NCBI GenBank assembly: GCA_964355085.1
Contig: CAYHBW010000013.1
Coordinates: forward strand, 1-20,254
Source of the DNA: REEB48 sp964355085
GTDB taxonomy: Bacteria; Patescibacteriota; Minisyncoccia; UBA6257; 02-FULL-45-10c
Length of the DNA: 20,254 nucleotides
Direction: 5' to 3'
In this document: positions 1 through 6,597 of the stretch, piece after piece
How positions within the stretch are numbered: position 1 is the first letter of the stretch
Layout: each line of letters begins with the position of its first letter
Position numbers and translations under genes: made by a program
Notes under the pieces: model-generated
Database searches by the model: none
What the model saw: the letters and a program-made list of their open reading frames with translations, nothing else
What the model was told of the DNA's origin: nothing

Positions 1-1
1 C

Positions 2-238
2 ATGGAAAGGCCGATAGGACTTCCGCCGACATGCATCTTCGCATTCGGCTTCCCGGTACCGAAGTGCGCATACAGACCGATGGAAGCGGTTGCGGCCATG
101 ATCATGCTTTCATTGATTATCGCCGCCGCCATATTCATCGTTCCGACCATTGCCGTCCTGTCCGCCGCGGTCATCGGAATAACATACCTGATCCTTAGGT
201 ATTATTTCCGGAAAGGACCTCCTCGGATCCGGCCGTAA
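2..238 (+). CDS. small hydrophobic protein of unknown function, possibly 5'-partial
   Basis: I do not recognise this 78-residue product. Its second half (from about residue 27) holds two closely spaced hydrophobic stretches, rich in Ile, Ala and Val, and ends in a short basic tail (Arg/Lys/Pro), so a small inner-membrane protein is likely. The ATG lies one base from the window edge, so the gene may begin further upstream. An internal ATG at 80 would leave a 52-residue membrane peptide. A strong terminator overlaps the stop codon, which supports a real gene ending here. The codons (ATA, GGA, CCG, TTC, AGA/AGG) match those of neighbouring genes. Another plus-strand frame is also open from the edge to about 198, so the frame of the first 80 bases is less certain than that of the rest. 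Confidence 0.5.
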   Translation: MERPIGLPPTCIFAFGFPVPKCAYRPMEAVAAMIMLSLIIAAAIFIVPTIAVLSAAVIGITYLILRYYFRKGPPRIRP

Positions 239-270
239 CCCCGCACGTGAAAGTGCGGGGTTCTTTTTTT
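237..270 (+). terminator. intrinsic terminator overlapping the stop codon of the left-edge gene
   Basis: A perfect 10-bp stem (237-246 AACCCCGCAC pairs with 253-262 GTGCGGGGTT) closes a 6-nt loop and is followed by a T-rich tract at 261-270. The stem begins inside the TAA stop codon. There is no T tract on the other strand, so it ends plus-strand transcription only. Confidence 0.93.
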
Positions 271-302
271 AGAAACAGGTTATTTGAATGAAGCTGCGGC
301 AA

Positions 303-1802
303 TCAAAGGCGCAAAAGAACTCCGCCGGCCGGGATCTCGATGCTTTCCGCCTGCTCCGGCGTGACATAGAATATATTCTTCTCAATTCTTTTCTCCGAAC
401 TGAAAGTATCCGTCAGAAACAGGACTGATTGAAGCGAAATAGGATAATCCCGCGCGATTGTCCGATCGGCGCCCCGGACAACGGCATACTTCGGGATTCC
501 GCGGGACAAAAAATTCATCTGTTCCGACAATTCAAAATCACGGTAAGCGAAAGAATCCTTGACAGCCGGATGATTGGTCCAAGCGACGAAATAAACCGCA
601 TAAGATTCGAACAGGAGCAATCCGATGAACGCGAAGCTTATGACCGCCATGAGATCGCGGCTTAACTTTGATTTCAGGATTCCGTATGTTTTCATGCCGC
701 CTATGGCGGCAAAAATGAATACCGGAGGGATCATCAGAAGCGAGCGCAAAGCGTGCGGCAATCCTTCATTTGAAATGACTACCGGCAACAGGGCCACCGA
801 AAACCATACGCACAGGATGATTTCCGAAACCGCTGAAAATCCGCTGTCCCGTATTTTCCGCACGCTCAACCATGCCCCGTACAGGAAAAATAATCCGACC
901 GGGAGAAAAAGTTCCGGCCGGCCGGCGAAATTATGTCTCCAATTGAAATCTCCGGCGACATTGAACATGCCGAGAGTTTTGATGATGTTAAATCCCAGAT
1001 CGGAAAGCGGGACCGCAGAATTGAATACGGAAATACCGGATGTCCTCCCGAAAAAATCAGCCGGATTATTCCAAAAATGATCCAAAAGCGGAAGGCAGAT
1101 GATCAGGGCGGCAACGAAAAATACAACCATCGAACGGACAAGTTTCGGACGCAACTCGTATGGGAAATTCTTCCAAAACAGATAGCCGGCGGACAAAATA
1201 ATCAAAGGCGTCGCACGATAGGCGATATAACTATACATTCCCAGACCGAAAACCGCCCCTGCCAGGGCTGACAAGAAATCACATTTCAAAAGCGACCAAC
1301 TCTCTTCGCGGATCTTCCGAAATGACAGAATCAGGAGATAAACCGCCCAAACTAGGAAAAACGGCGCAATGATGGCTCGGAATCCGATGCGCGAGAACAT
1401 TATGTGCCAGAAGCTGGTGGCCAGGAGAAAGGATGAAAAAATCGCCGCCTGTTCGCTCTTAAGCAGTTCTTTTGAGAGAAAATAAAGCCCTAAAACCGTC
1501 AAAATTCCGAACAAGGCGCTAGGCAAACGGAGAGCCCATGGCGTATTTCCAAGGGCCATAATCGAAACGCTTTGTATGTTTATGAACAATCCTTCCCGCC
1601 CGAAATTTTCCGGGTAAAAAACCTTCCAATCTCCGGTATGTATGGCTTCAACCGCATTGTTCCCGTTCATGGCTTCGTCAGGATAGAGCCCGGGAGGGGA
1701 GAACCGGCCGGAGTTATCCGCAGGCATCAAATTGTAGAGCCGTAAAAATGAAGCTATAATTAAGACAGTAAGCAAAGAAAAAAGCGCCTGCTTTTTATTC
1801 AT
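303..1802 (-). CDS. GT39 / ArnT-like (PMT_2) membrane glycosyltransferase
   Basis: This 499-residue polytopic membrane protein is a likely GT-C glycosyltransferase, a family that moves sugars from polyprenyl-phosphate donors to lipid, glycan or protein acceptors outside the membrane. A first transmembrane segment (about residues 7-24) is followed by a loop with the acidic Asp-Glu pair at 42-43 (motif PGLYPDE), the usual catalytic site of the family. Next comes an aromatic loop and the segment PWALRLPSALFG (around residues 87-98), typical of PMT_2 proteins, then eight or more hydrophobic segments and a soluble tail. The substrate cannot be read from the sequence. The gene is divergent from the large operon. 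Its ATG (1802-1800) lies at the end of an inverted-repeat element, with no clear Shine-Dalgarno sequence. A second GT-C-like protein (DUF2079) lies at 15010-16413. Confidence 0.85.
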   Translation of the reverse strand: MNKKQALFSLLTVLIIASFLRLYNLMPADNSGRFSPPGLYPDEAMNGNNAVEAIHTGDWKVFYPENFGREGLFINIQSVSIMALGNTPWALRLPSALFGILTVLGLYFLSKELLKSEQAAIFSSFLLATSFWHIMFSRIGFRAIIAPFFLVWAVYLLILSFRKIREESWSLLKCDFLSALAGAVFGLGMYSYIAYRATPLIILSAGYLFWKNFPYELRPKLVRSMVVFFVAALIICLPLLDHFWNNPADFFGRTSGISVFNSAVPLSDLGFNIIKTLGMFNVAGDFNWRHNFAGRPELFLPVGLFFLYGAWLSVRKIRDSGFSAVSEIILCVWFSVALLPVVISNEGLPHALRSLLMIPPVFIFAAIGGMKTYGILKSKLSRDLMAVISFAFIGLLLFESYAVYFVAWTNHPAVKDSFAYRDFELSEQMNFLSRGIPKYAVVRGADRTIARDYPISLQSVLFLTDTFSSEKRIEKNIFYVTPEQAESIEIPAGGVLLRL

Positions 1803-1949
1803 ACCGGGCAGTAGATCTTCGGCGAGATAATCTCTGCGAAGCTCTTATCAATTGAATAATCCATTTCATAACAATATACTTCTGAACTTGTCAGGGATTG
1901 AACGCTTCGATTATCTGATAAGCAGAACCGAAGACTCACTGCCTGGCAT
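1801..1949. repeat. imperfect inverted-repeat element abutting the start of the GT39 gene
   Basis: The left arm 1801-1822 and the reverse complement of 1928-1949 match at 17 of 22 positions, including GGCAGT and TCTTCGG. All five differences are A/G transitions, which keep G:U pairs possible in RNA. Further in, the arms share AGATAATC and GAAGC with small indels. The AT at one outer edge supplies the first two bases of the minus-strand ATG of the GT39 gene. This could be a degraded MITE or a structured mRNA leader. No protein gene is seen in this stretch. Confidence 0.6.
1865..1894 (-). promoter_or_regulatory. candidate promoter for the GT39 gene
   Basis: On the minus strand, CTGACA (1894-1889) is followed after 18 nt by TATGAA (1870-1865), with a TG one base upstream of the hexamer as in an extended -10. 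It would start transcription about 55 nt before the ATG, in the middle of the inverted-repeat element. The -10 match is only moderate. Confidence 0.3.
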
Positions 1950-2176
1950 ATATTCATTCTAACATTCAATGACCTCTAAACAAATGTTTTTCCTAATTAA
2001 TAAGATAAATTTTATCTTAATTTCAAGACGCGACGACGAGCCCGTGGTTTTACCACCGCGAGGAGAAGCAACGAAGAAATTAAATAAAATTTTCTTACCA
2101 GTAGGGAATCCTGATTTAGCCAAAGCTCTGCGTTCTGTTTCCTTAAAGTATCTGAATACATTTTCGTCAACAAGCC

Positions 2177-2205
2177 TTGATCTTAGTCAAAATCAGGATT
2201 TTAAT
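2177..2205 (+). promoter_or_regulatory. candidate outward-facing promoter in the right half of the MITE-like element
   Basis: TTGATC (2177-2182), a 17-nt spacer and TTTAAT (2200-2205) make a reasonable sigma-70-type promoter. Transcription would begin near 2212 and give a leader of about 23 nt before the ATG at 2235. Such a transcript would lack the left terminal repeat, leaving the Shine-Dalgarno unpaired. It is a candidate promoter for the large operon. Confidence 0.5.
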
Positions 2206-2224
2206 TTAGTAAAAACATTTATTT

Positions 2225-2230
2225 AGAGGT
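2225..2230 (+). promoter_or_regulatory. Shine-Dalgarno provided by the right terminal repeat
   Basis: AGAGGT sits 4 nt before the ATG at 2235 and fixes that start. It lies inside the right terminal repeat of the MITE-like element. In a read-through mRNA it would therefore pair with the ACCTCT of the left repeat. Confidence 0.6.
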
Positions 2231-2234
2231 CATC

Positions 2235-2621
2235 ATGCTTTCAAATTTTGATTCAGCCCTCGAACAGGACATGATCCGCCTCTCAAACGAGGTGAAATTG
2301 CGCGCCGAAAAAGCCCCTTCCATGGAAATATCGCGCCGCGAAATAGTCAGGTCGGTGATCGGATCGCAGATCCAGGCGCAAAGCAGCCGGCCCGCAGCCG
2401 AAGCCCAATCCGAACCGTCTACGATGCTTCCGCAATATCTTCAGGAAGAATCTCCTGAAGTCCGCCTGAAAATAGAGGAGCTTGTCGATGTCGCTTTTCA
2501 TAAGGGAATTGACGCCTCCATAGCTGAAGCCAAAAAATACGGCCCATTCATAATCGACGCTCTGCACGATACGCTGACGACGAAACTTTATGAAGAGCTG
2601 AAGTCCAGGAATCTGCTTTAA
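2235..2621 (+). CDS. conserved CPR-type protein of unknown function, upstream of the TraG/VirD4-like ATPase
   Basis: This 128-residue soluble protein has no signal peptide or membrane segment. Residues 1-45 are predicted helical and charged. Residues 46-70 form a low-complexity linker rich in Gln, Ala, Ser and Pro. Residues 71-128 make a second helical part carrying KIEELVDVAFHKGID, GPFIIDALHD and a Leu-rich end. From memory, similar short proteins precede TraG/VirD4-like ATPase genes in CPR genomes, which suggests an accessory or adaptor role with that ATPase; this is inference, not a domain assignment. The start is supported by AGAGGT in the adjacent inverted repeat. The stop is only 6 nt from the next inverted-repeat element. 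Confidence 0.8.
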   Translation: MLSNFDSALEQDMIRLSNEVKLRAEKAPSMEISRREIVRSVIGSQIQAQSSRPAAEAQSEPSTMLPQYLQEESPEVRLKIEELVDVAFHKGIDASIAEAKKYGPFIIDALHDTLTTKLYEELKSRNLL

Positions 2622-2627
2622 TCATGG

Positions 2628-2770
2628 ATCCCGCACCTTTTAAGAATATGTAGCCCTAGACCGAAGCGGAGATATTCAACAATTTAAATATGAAAAAATC
2701 TTATATGAATAGTCGCCTAATTAATAAAAAGGAGTTGCGAGAGCTTCGCAATTCTTAAAAGGTGCGGGAT
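2628..2770. mobile_element. 143-bp MITE-like element with perfect 20-bp terminal inverted repeats
   Basis: The ends 2628-2647 and 2751-2770 are exact reverse complements over 20 bp (outer end ATCCCGCACC). The interior is AT-rich, has no ORF, and carries a small hairpin at 2735-2751 (TTGCGA, 5-nt loop, TCGCAA) just inside the right repeat. The right repeat contains both the AAGG Shine-Dalgarno and the first two bases of the ATG of the TraG/VirD4-like gene. No convincing target-site duplication flanks it, apart from AT at both ends. It may be a MITE or a fold-back leader that controls translation of the ATPase gene. Confidence 0.7.
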
Positions 2771-5099
2771 GAACATCCTCCAAATCAGCTACGTATTACT
2801 CGGACTGTCCGTCGTCGGAGCATTCGTCTATTGGGCATCGGTGACAGCGAGGAAAAAATATATCCGGCAGACGCTGAAACTGAAGCCGCTTCTTGTTAAG
2901 CTTTCCCAAAAAAAATCAGAGCCGGGAAAGGACGATCCATTGAAAGAAATAATGCTTAGTGGCCAGCTTTTGAGCGGATTGAGTAATCTTGGAATCCCGT
3001 TCTCATTGGAAACCGCCGTCCATAACATAGGCGAAGAAATCCATTTCTATGTAGGCGTTCCGAGGGATTCGATCCAGTTCGTCTCGCAGCAGATTACCGG
3101 CCTCTGGAGCGATGCCACAGTCGAAGAAGTCGAGGAATACAACATTTTCAACCGCGAAGGAGTCAGTCAAGGGGTCTATCTGAAACAGAAAGAGGCGGCG
3201 GTGCTCCCGATCAGGACATTTGAAGAAGCCCAGCTTGATACGTTTCTTCCGATTCTCAACGACTTTTCGAAAATCCAGGCGATGGGCGAAGGCGTCGCCA
3301 TCCAGGCCATCATAAAGCCGGCTCCGAAATCCATCCTTAAAGCGATTTCAAGCGCAATCTATCAGCTGAAACGCGGAAAAAAATTCGACGAAGCGCTGAA
3401 TCAGAATAATTTCATAACCCTGAAAGACGTCAAAAAAGCCCTCTTTCCTGAAAAAAAGAAAGAAAACGAACCGAAACCGGTTCTGGAAGAAGAAACCATC
3501 AAGGCCCTGGAAAAGAAAATCAGCAAGCAGCTTTTCTCGGTCAATTACCGAGTCCTGATTTCCGCTCCGAACCAGATGCGCGCCGATGAGCTCATCCAGA
3601 TTTTCACAGGATCTTTCGACCAGTTCACCGCCCCTCGCCGGAACACCCTGAAAGCGGTAAGGCCGAGAAACCAGAAGGAATTCATTTTCCAGTATATTTT
3701 CCGGATGTTCGAAAGTTCCCAGAATATGCTTCTCGGAACTGATGAGATGACAAGTCTTTTCCATTTCCCGACATCGGCCACGGAAATTCCGCGCCTTAAA
3801 TGGCTGAAATCAAAGGAATCCCAGCCGCCGACAATCATGCCGAAAGAAGGAACCTTGCTCGGCGAAAGCCGGTTCCGCGGAGAGCGCAGGCCGGTCATGA
3901 TAAGCGACGAAGACCGCAGACGCCATCTTTATATTATCGGCCAGACCGGCACCGGTAAAACCAATCTGATTGTGAATCTTGCCGTCAGCGATATCCTCAA
4001 GGGTAAGGGCGTGGCGGTCATCGACCCGCACGGCGACCTGATCGATTCCATCCTGGGACTGATACCGCAAAACCGGATAAATGATGTGATAGTTTTCGAC
4101 CCCGGCGATATCATGATGCCGCTCGGCTTGAACATGCTTGAATATGATTTTTCCCATCCGGAACAGAAAACCTTCATCTCGAATGAGATGCTGGAAATTT
4201 TCCGGAAGCTTTTCCCGGAAAGCGGGGAGGCCCTCGGACCGGTCTTCCAGCAGTATATGAGGAACACCATACAGCTTCTTATGGAAGACGCCCCGAATGA
4301 ACCTGCAACTCTCATGGATGTTCCGCGATTGCTCACCGATGAAGAATTCCGGAACGCCAAACTGGCACGCTGCCAAAATCCGGTCGTCCGGGATTTCTGG
4401 GTCCGCGAAGTCGCCGCCGTCAGCGGAGAAGCGTCGCTTTCCAATATCGCCCCGTACATCACTTCCAAATTCAACACCTTTCTCGCCAATGATTACGTCC
4501 GTCCGATAATCAACCAGCATAAATCGGCTTTCAGCTTCCGGGAAATAATGGATTCGCAGAAAATTCTTCTTGTAAATCTCTCAAAGGGACGCATCGGAAA
4601 TATCAACGCCGATCTTCTCGGAATGATTCTGGTCGGGAAAATGCTCATGTCTGCGCTTTCCCGAGTCGATATTCCGCAGGAAGAACGCAAGGATTTCAAT
4701 CTTTATATCGACGAATTTCAGAACGTCACCACGGATTCCATATCCACGATTCTTTCCGAAGCCAGGAAATACCGGCTGAATCTGGTGATAGCGCATCAGT
4801 TCATCGCCCAGCTCCAGGATAAAATACGCGATGCCGTTTTCGGAAACGTCGGATCCATGGTCATGTTCCGGGTCGGTTCGGAAGATGCGGAAAAACTCGT
4901 AAAACAAGTCGAGCCGGTTTTCAGCCAGAATGACCTCATCAGCATCGACAACTTCAACGCCTTCGTAAAACTTCTGATCGACGGCCAACCGGCCAGACCG
5001 TTCAATATGCGGGTTCTTCCGGCTCCGAAAGGAGAAAACGCCGTTCGCGACCGCATAAAGGAAATTTCGAGGCAAAAATACGGGAAACCGAGACACTGA
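2769..5099 (+). CDS. TraG/VirD4-like (DUF87/TraD family) DNA-translocating ATPase
   Basis: This 776-residue protein resembles the coupling ATPases of type IV secretion and conjugation, hexamers that move DNA or protein through the membrane at the cost of ATP. It has one N-terminal membrane helix (about residues 5-25), then a long mixed region of roughly 360 residues with charged, Lys/Glu-rich stretches. The RecA-like motor follows: Walker A GQTGTGKT at 391-398, the strand AVIDPHGDLIDSIL typical of TraD/DUF87 proteins, Walker B LYIDEFQN with Asp648-Glu649, and a downstream AHQF segment. The family's ATP-binding and hydrolysis residues are present, so it should be active. No VirB4, relaxase or pilus gene is in the window. 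In CPR cells a role in DNA uptake, DNA export or pilus function is plausible but unproven. Its start lies in the edge of the preceding inverted repeat. Confidence 0.88.
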   Translation: MNILQISYVLLGLSVVGAFVYWASVTARKKYIRQTLKLKPLLVKLSQKKSEPGKDDPLKEIMLSGQLLSGLSNLGIPFSLETAVHNIGEEIHFYVGVPRDSIQFVSQQITGLWSDATVEEVEEYNIFNREGVSQGVYLKQKEAAVLPIRTFEEAQLDTFLPILNDFSKIQAMGEGVAIQAIIKPAPKSILKAISSAIYQLKRGKKFDEALNQNNFITLKDVKKALFPEKKKENEPKPVLEEETIKALEKKISKQLFSVNYRVLISAPNQMRADELIQIFTGSFDQFTAPRRNTLKAVRPRNQKEFIFQYIFRMFESSQNMLLGTDEMTSLFHFPTSATEIPRLKWLKSKESQPPTIMPKEGTLLGESRFRGERRPVMISDEDRRRHLYIIGQTGTGKTNLIVNLAVSDILKGKGVAVIDPHGDLIDSILGLIPQNRINDVIVFDPGDIMMPLGLNMLEYDFSHPEQKTFISNEMLEIFRKLFPESGEALGPVFQQYMRNTIQLLMEDAPNEPATLMDVPRLLTDEEFRNAKLARCQNPVVRDFWVREVAAVSGEASLSNIAPYITSKFNTFLANDYVRPIINQHKSAFSFREIMDSQKILLVNLSKGRIGNINADLLGMILVGKMLMSALSRVDIPQEERKDFNLYIDEFQNVTTDSISTILSEARKYRLNLVIAHQFIAQLQDKIRDAVFGNVGSMVMFRVGSEDAEKLVKQVEPVFSQNDLISIDNFNAFVKLLIDGQPARPFNMRVLPAPKGENAVRDRIKEISRQKYGKPRH

Positions 5100-5108
5100 A
5101 GAAAACAA

Positions 5109-6596
5109 ATGATACTGATAAAATCGGCGACAATATTCGATGGCACGGGGAAACCTCCTTATCGGAGCGATGTTCTGATAAAGAACGACCGGATTTCCGC
5201 TATCGGAAATTTTTCTTCAAAATCCGCCGATGTCGTCATAGACGGGCTCGGCCTGGAACTTTCACCGGGAATCATAGACGTCAATACGGACTCCGATCAT
5301 TTCTTGAGTCTTTTCTCGAATCCGGAACAGCAGGATTTCCTGTTCCAGGGAGTAACGACGATCATCGGAGGCCAATGCGGATCCTCCCTGGCTCCTCTTT
5401 TTTACGGATCCCTTAAGTCAATGAGAAAATGGGGGGATATCAACCGGACGAATGTCGATTGGCATTCCATAGGAGAACTCAAGCAGACCATCAAAAAAAT
5501 CGGATTAGGAGTGAATTTCGGAACTCTCATCGGACACTCGACAATCCGCCGGGATCTGGTAGGCGATGAAATAAGGGATCTTTCCGAACCTGAAACGGAA
5601 ATATTCAAGAGCGCCGTCTTGCAGGGACTCAAAGAGGGAGCGCTCGGATTTTCCACCGGATTGAGCTACATACACGCCCGCAGCGTATCATATTCGGAAA
5701 TTAAAAAATTCATGAAAATAACCGCCGCAGCCGGGAAAATCTACGCAACCCACCTGCGGGATGAAAAAGGCGGAATTCTTGACGCCATAAGGGAAACCGT
5801 CGCCGCAGCCGAAGAAACTGGCGTAAAAACAATCATAAGCCATCTCCGGCCGATAAACGGCCACGAAGAACAGCTGAATGAAGGACTGGCGCTGCTTTCG
5901 GAAAACTCGCGCAACAAAAATATTTATTTCGACGCCAATCCTTTTGATTTCAGCGTGATTCCGCTTTACTCGCTCCTTCCGAAATGGGCCCAGCACGGAT
6001 CGCTCGAGGAGATGCTCCCTTTATTCGATCATGCGGAACACCGGGAAAGGATCAGGCAAGAAATCAGGAGTTCGACTGCGGACTTTCCGTCGATGATAAT
6101 AGCGGAGGCGAAGGATAATCACCCGATCATCGGAAAAACAGTGGCGGAATTTTCAAAAACCAGGAATCTTGATCCGTTGGACGGTCTGCTGATACTGATG
6201 GAAATCACCGGATTGAAGGCCCTTTTGATCGAAAAAAATATAAATCAAACTGTTCTGAACGGGCTTCTTTTCCATCCACGCGCACTGATTGGATCGAATA
6301 CCGCGAGCTTCTTATCCTCTGAAAAGATAATGAGATCGGCGAGATCCACGGATACTTTCCAGAAATTCCTTTCAATGGCGCGGGAAAGGGGATTGGCGCC
6401 GGAAACAGCAATCGCAAAAATCACATCCGTTCCGGCGGGAATTTTCGGTCTGCAGAAAAGGGGAATGATTTCCGAAGGGGCATATGCGGATATCGCATTA
6501 AGGAAAGACGGGAAAGTTACGCACGTCCTGGTAAACGGGATATTCGCCGTCAAAGACGGCGAACTGACCGGAAATCGTCCCGGGATGCCGGTATGA
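5109..6596 (+). CDS. D-aminoacylase / N-acyl-D-amino-acid deacylase-like amidohydrolase lacking several metal-site residues
   Basis: This 495-residue protein has the full length and layout of N-acyl-D-amino-acid deacylases: an N-terminal beta-sandwich strand set, SPGIIDV, then GVTTIIGGQCGSSLAP, GALGFSTGLSYIHA, THLRDEKGG, ISHLRP and a C-terminal sandwich (GAYADIALRKDG). Active relatives release D-amino acids by zinc hydrolysis. Here Cys90, His215 and His245, three zinc ligands of the family, are kept. The HxH pair after beta-strand 1 (normally DVHTH) reads DVNTD (Asn59, Asp61), and the catalytic Asp of the usual IGSDG motif is Asn397 (IGSN). The protein may be inactive or have changed chemistry. 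It starts 9 nt after the ATPase stop, and ftsW begins 1 nt after its own stop, so it is in the operon. Possible roles are D-amino-acid or peptidoglycan-fragment recycling; the family call is firm but the activity is not. Confidence 0.8.
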   Translation: MILIKSATIFDGTGKPPYRSDVLIKNDRISAIGNFSSKSADVVIDGLGLELSPGIIDVNTDSDHFLSLFSNPEQQDFLFQGVTTIIGGQCGSSLAPLFYGSLKSMRKWGDINRTNVDWHSIGELKQTIKKIGLGVNFGTLIGHSTIRRDLVGDEIRDLSEPETEIFKSAVLQGLKEGALGFSTGLSYIHARSVSYSEIKKFMKITAAAGKIYATHLRDEKGGILDAIRETVAAAEETGVKTIISHLRPINGHEEQLNEGLALLSENSRNKNIYFDANPFDFSVIPLYSLLPKWAQHGSLEEMLPLFDHAEHRERIRQEIRSSTADFPSMIIAEAKDNHPIIGKTVAEFSKTRNLDPLDGLLILMEITGLKALLIEKNINQTVLNGLLFHPRALIGSNTASFLSSEKIMRSARSTDTFQKFLSMARERGLAPETAIAKITSVPAGIFGLQKRGMISEGAYADIALRKDGKVTHVLVNGIFAVKDGELTGNRPGMPV

Positions 6597-6597
6597 T

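Larger units (their letters stand above)
1969..2233. mobile_element. MITE-like inverted-repeat element with nested hairpins
   Basis: The terminal inverted repeats 1969-1996 and 2206-2233 match at 26 of 28 positions (outer end ATGACCTCTAAA). Inside are a near-perfect palindrome at 2001-2019 (TAAGATAAA, 1-nt centre, TTTATCTTA), a small hairpin at 2044-2056 (GTGGT/ACCAC) and a second inverted repeat, 2107-2117 with 2190-2200 (AATCCTGATTT, 11 bp perfect, continuing imperfectly). The element is 265 bp and holds no transposase. An 85-codon reading frame runs from one terminal repeat to the other but looks like a by-product. The right repeat supplies the Shine-Dalgarno AGAGGT of the 128-aa gene. No clear target-site duplication is visible, other than an ambiguous AT at each end. 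It could also be a structured RNA or leader. Confidence 0.65.

Noticed and set aside
1969..2226. 85-codon frame inside the MITE-like element
   Set aside because: It starts and stops inside the two terminal repeats, and its bases are tied up in nested inverted repeats. The protein looks like no family I know, and the symmetry of the DNA explains the open frame better.
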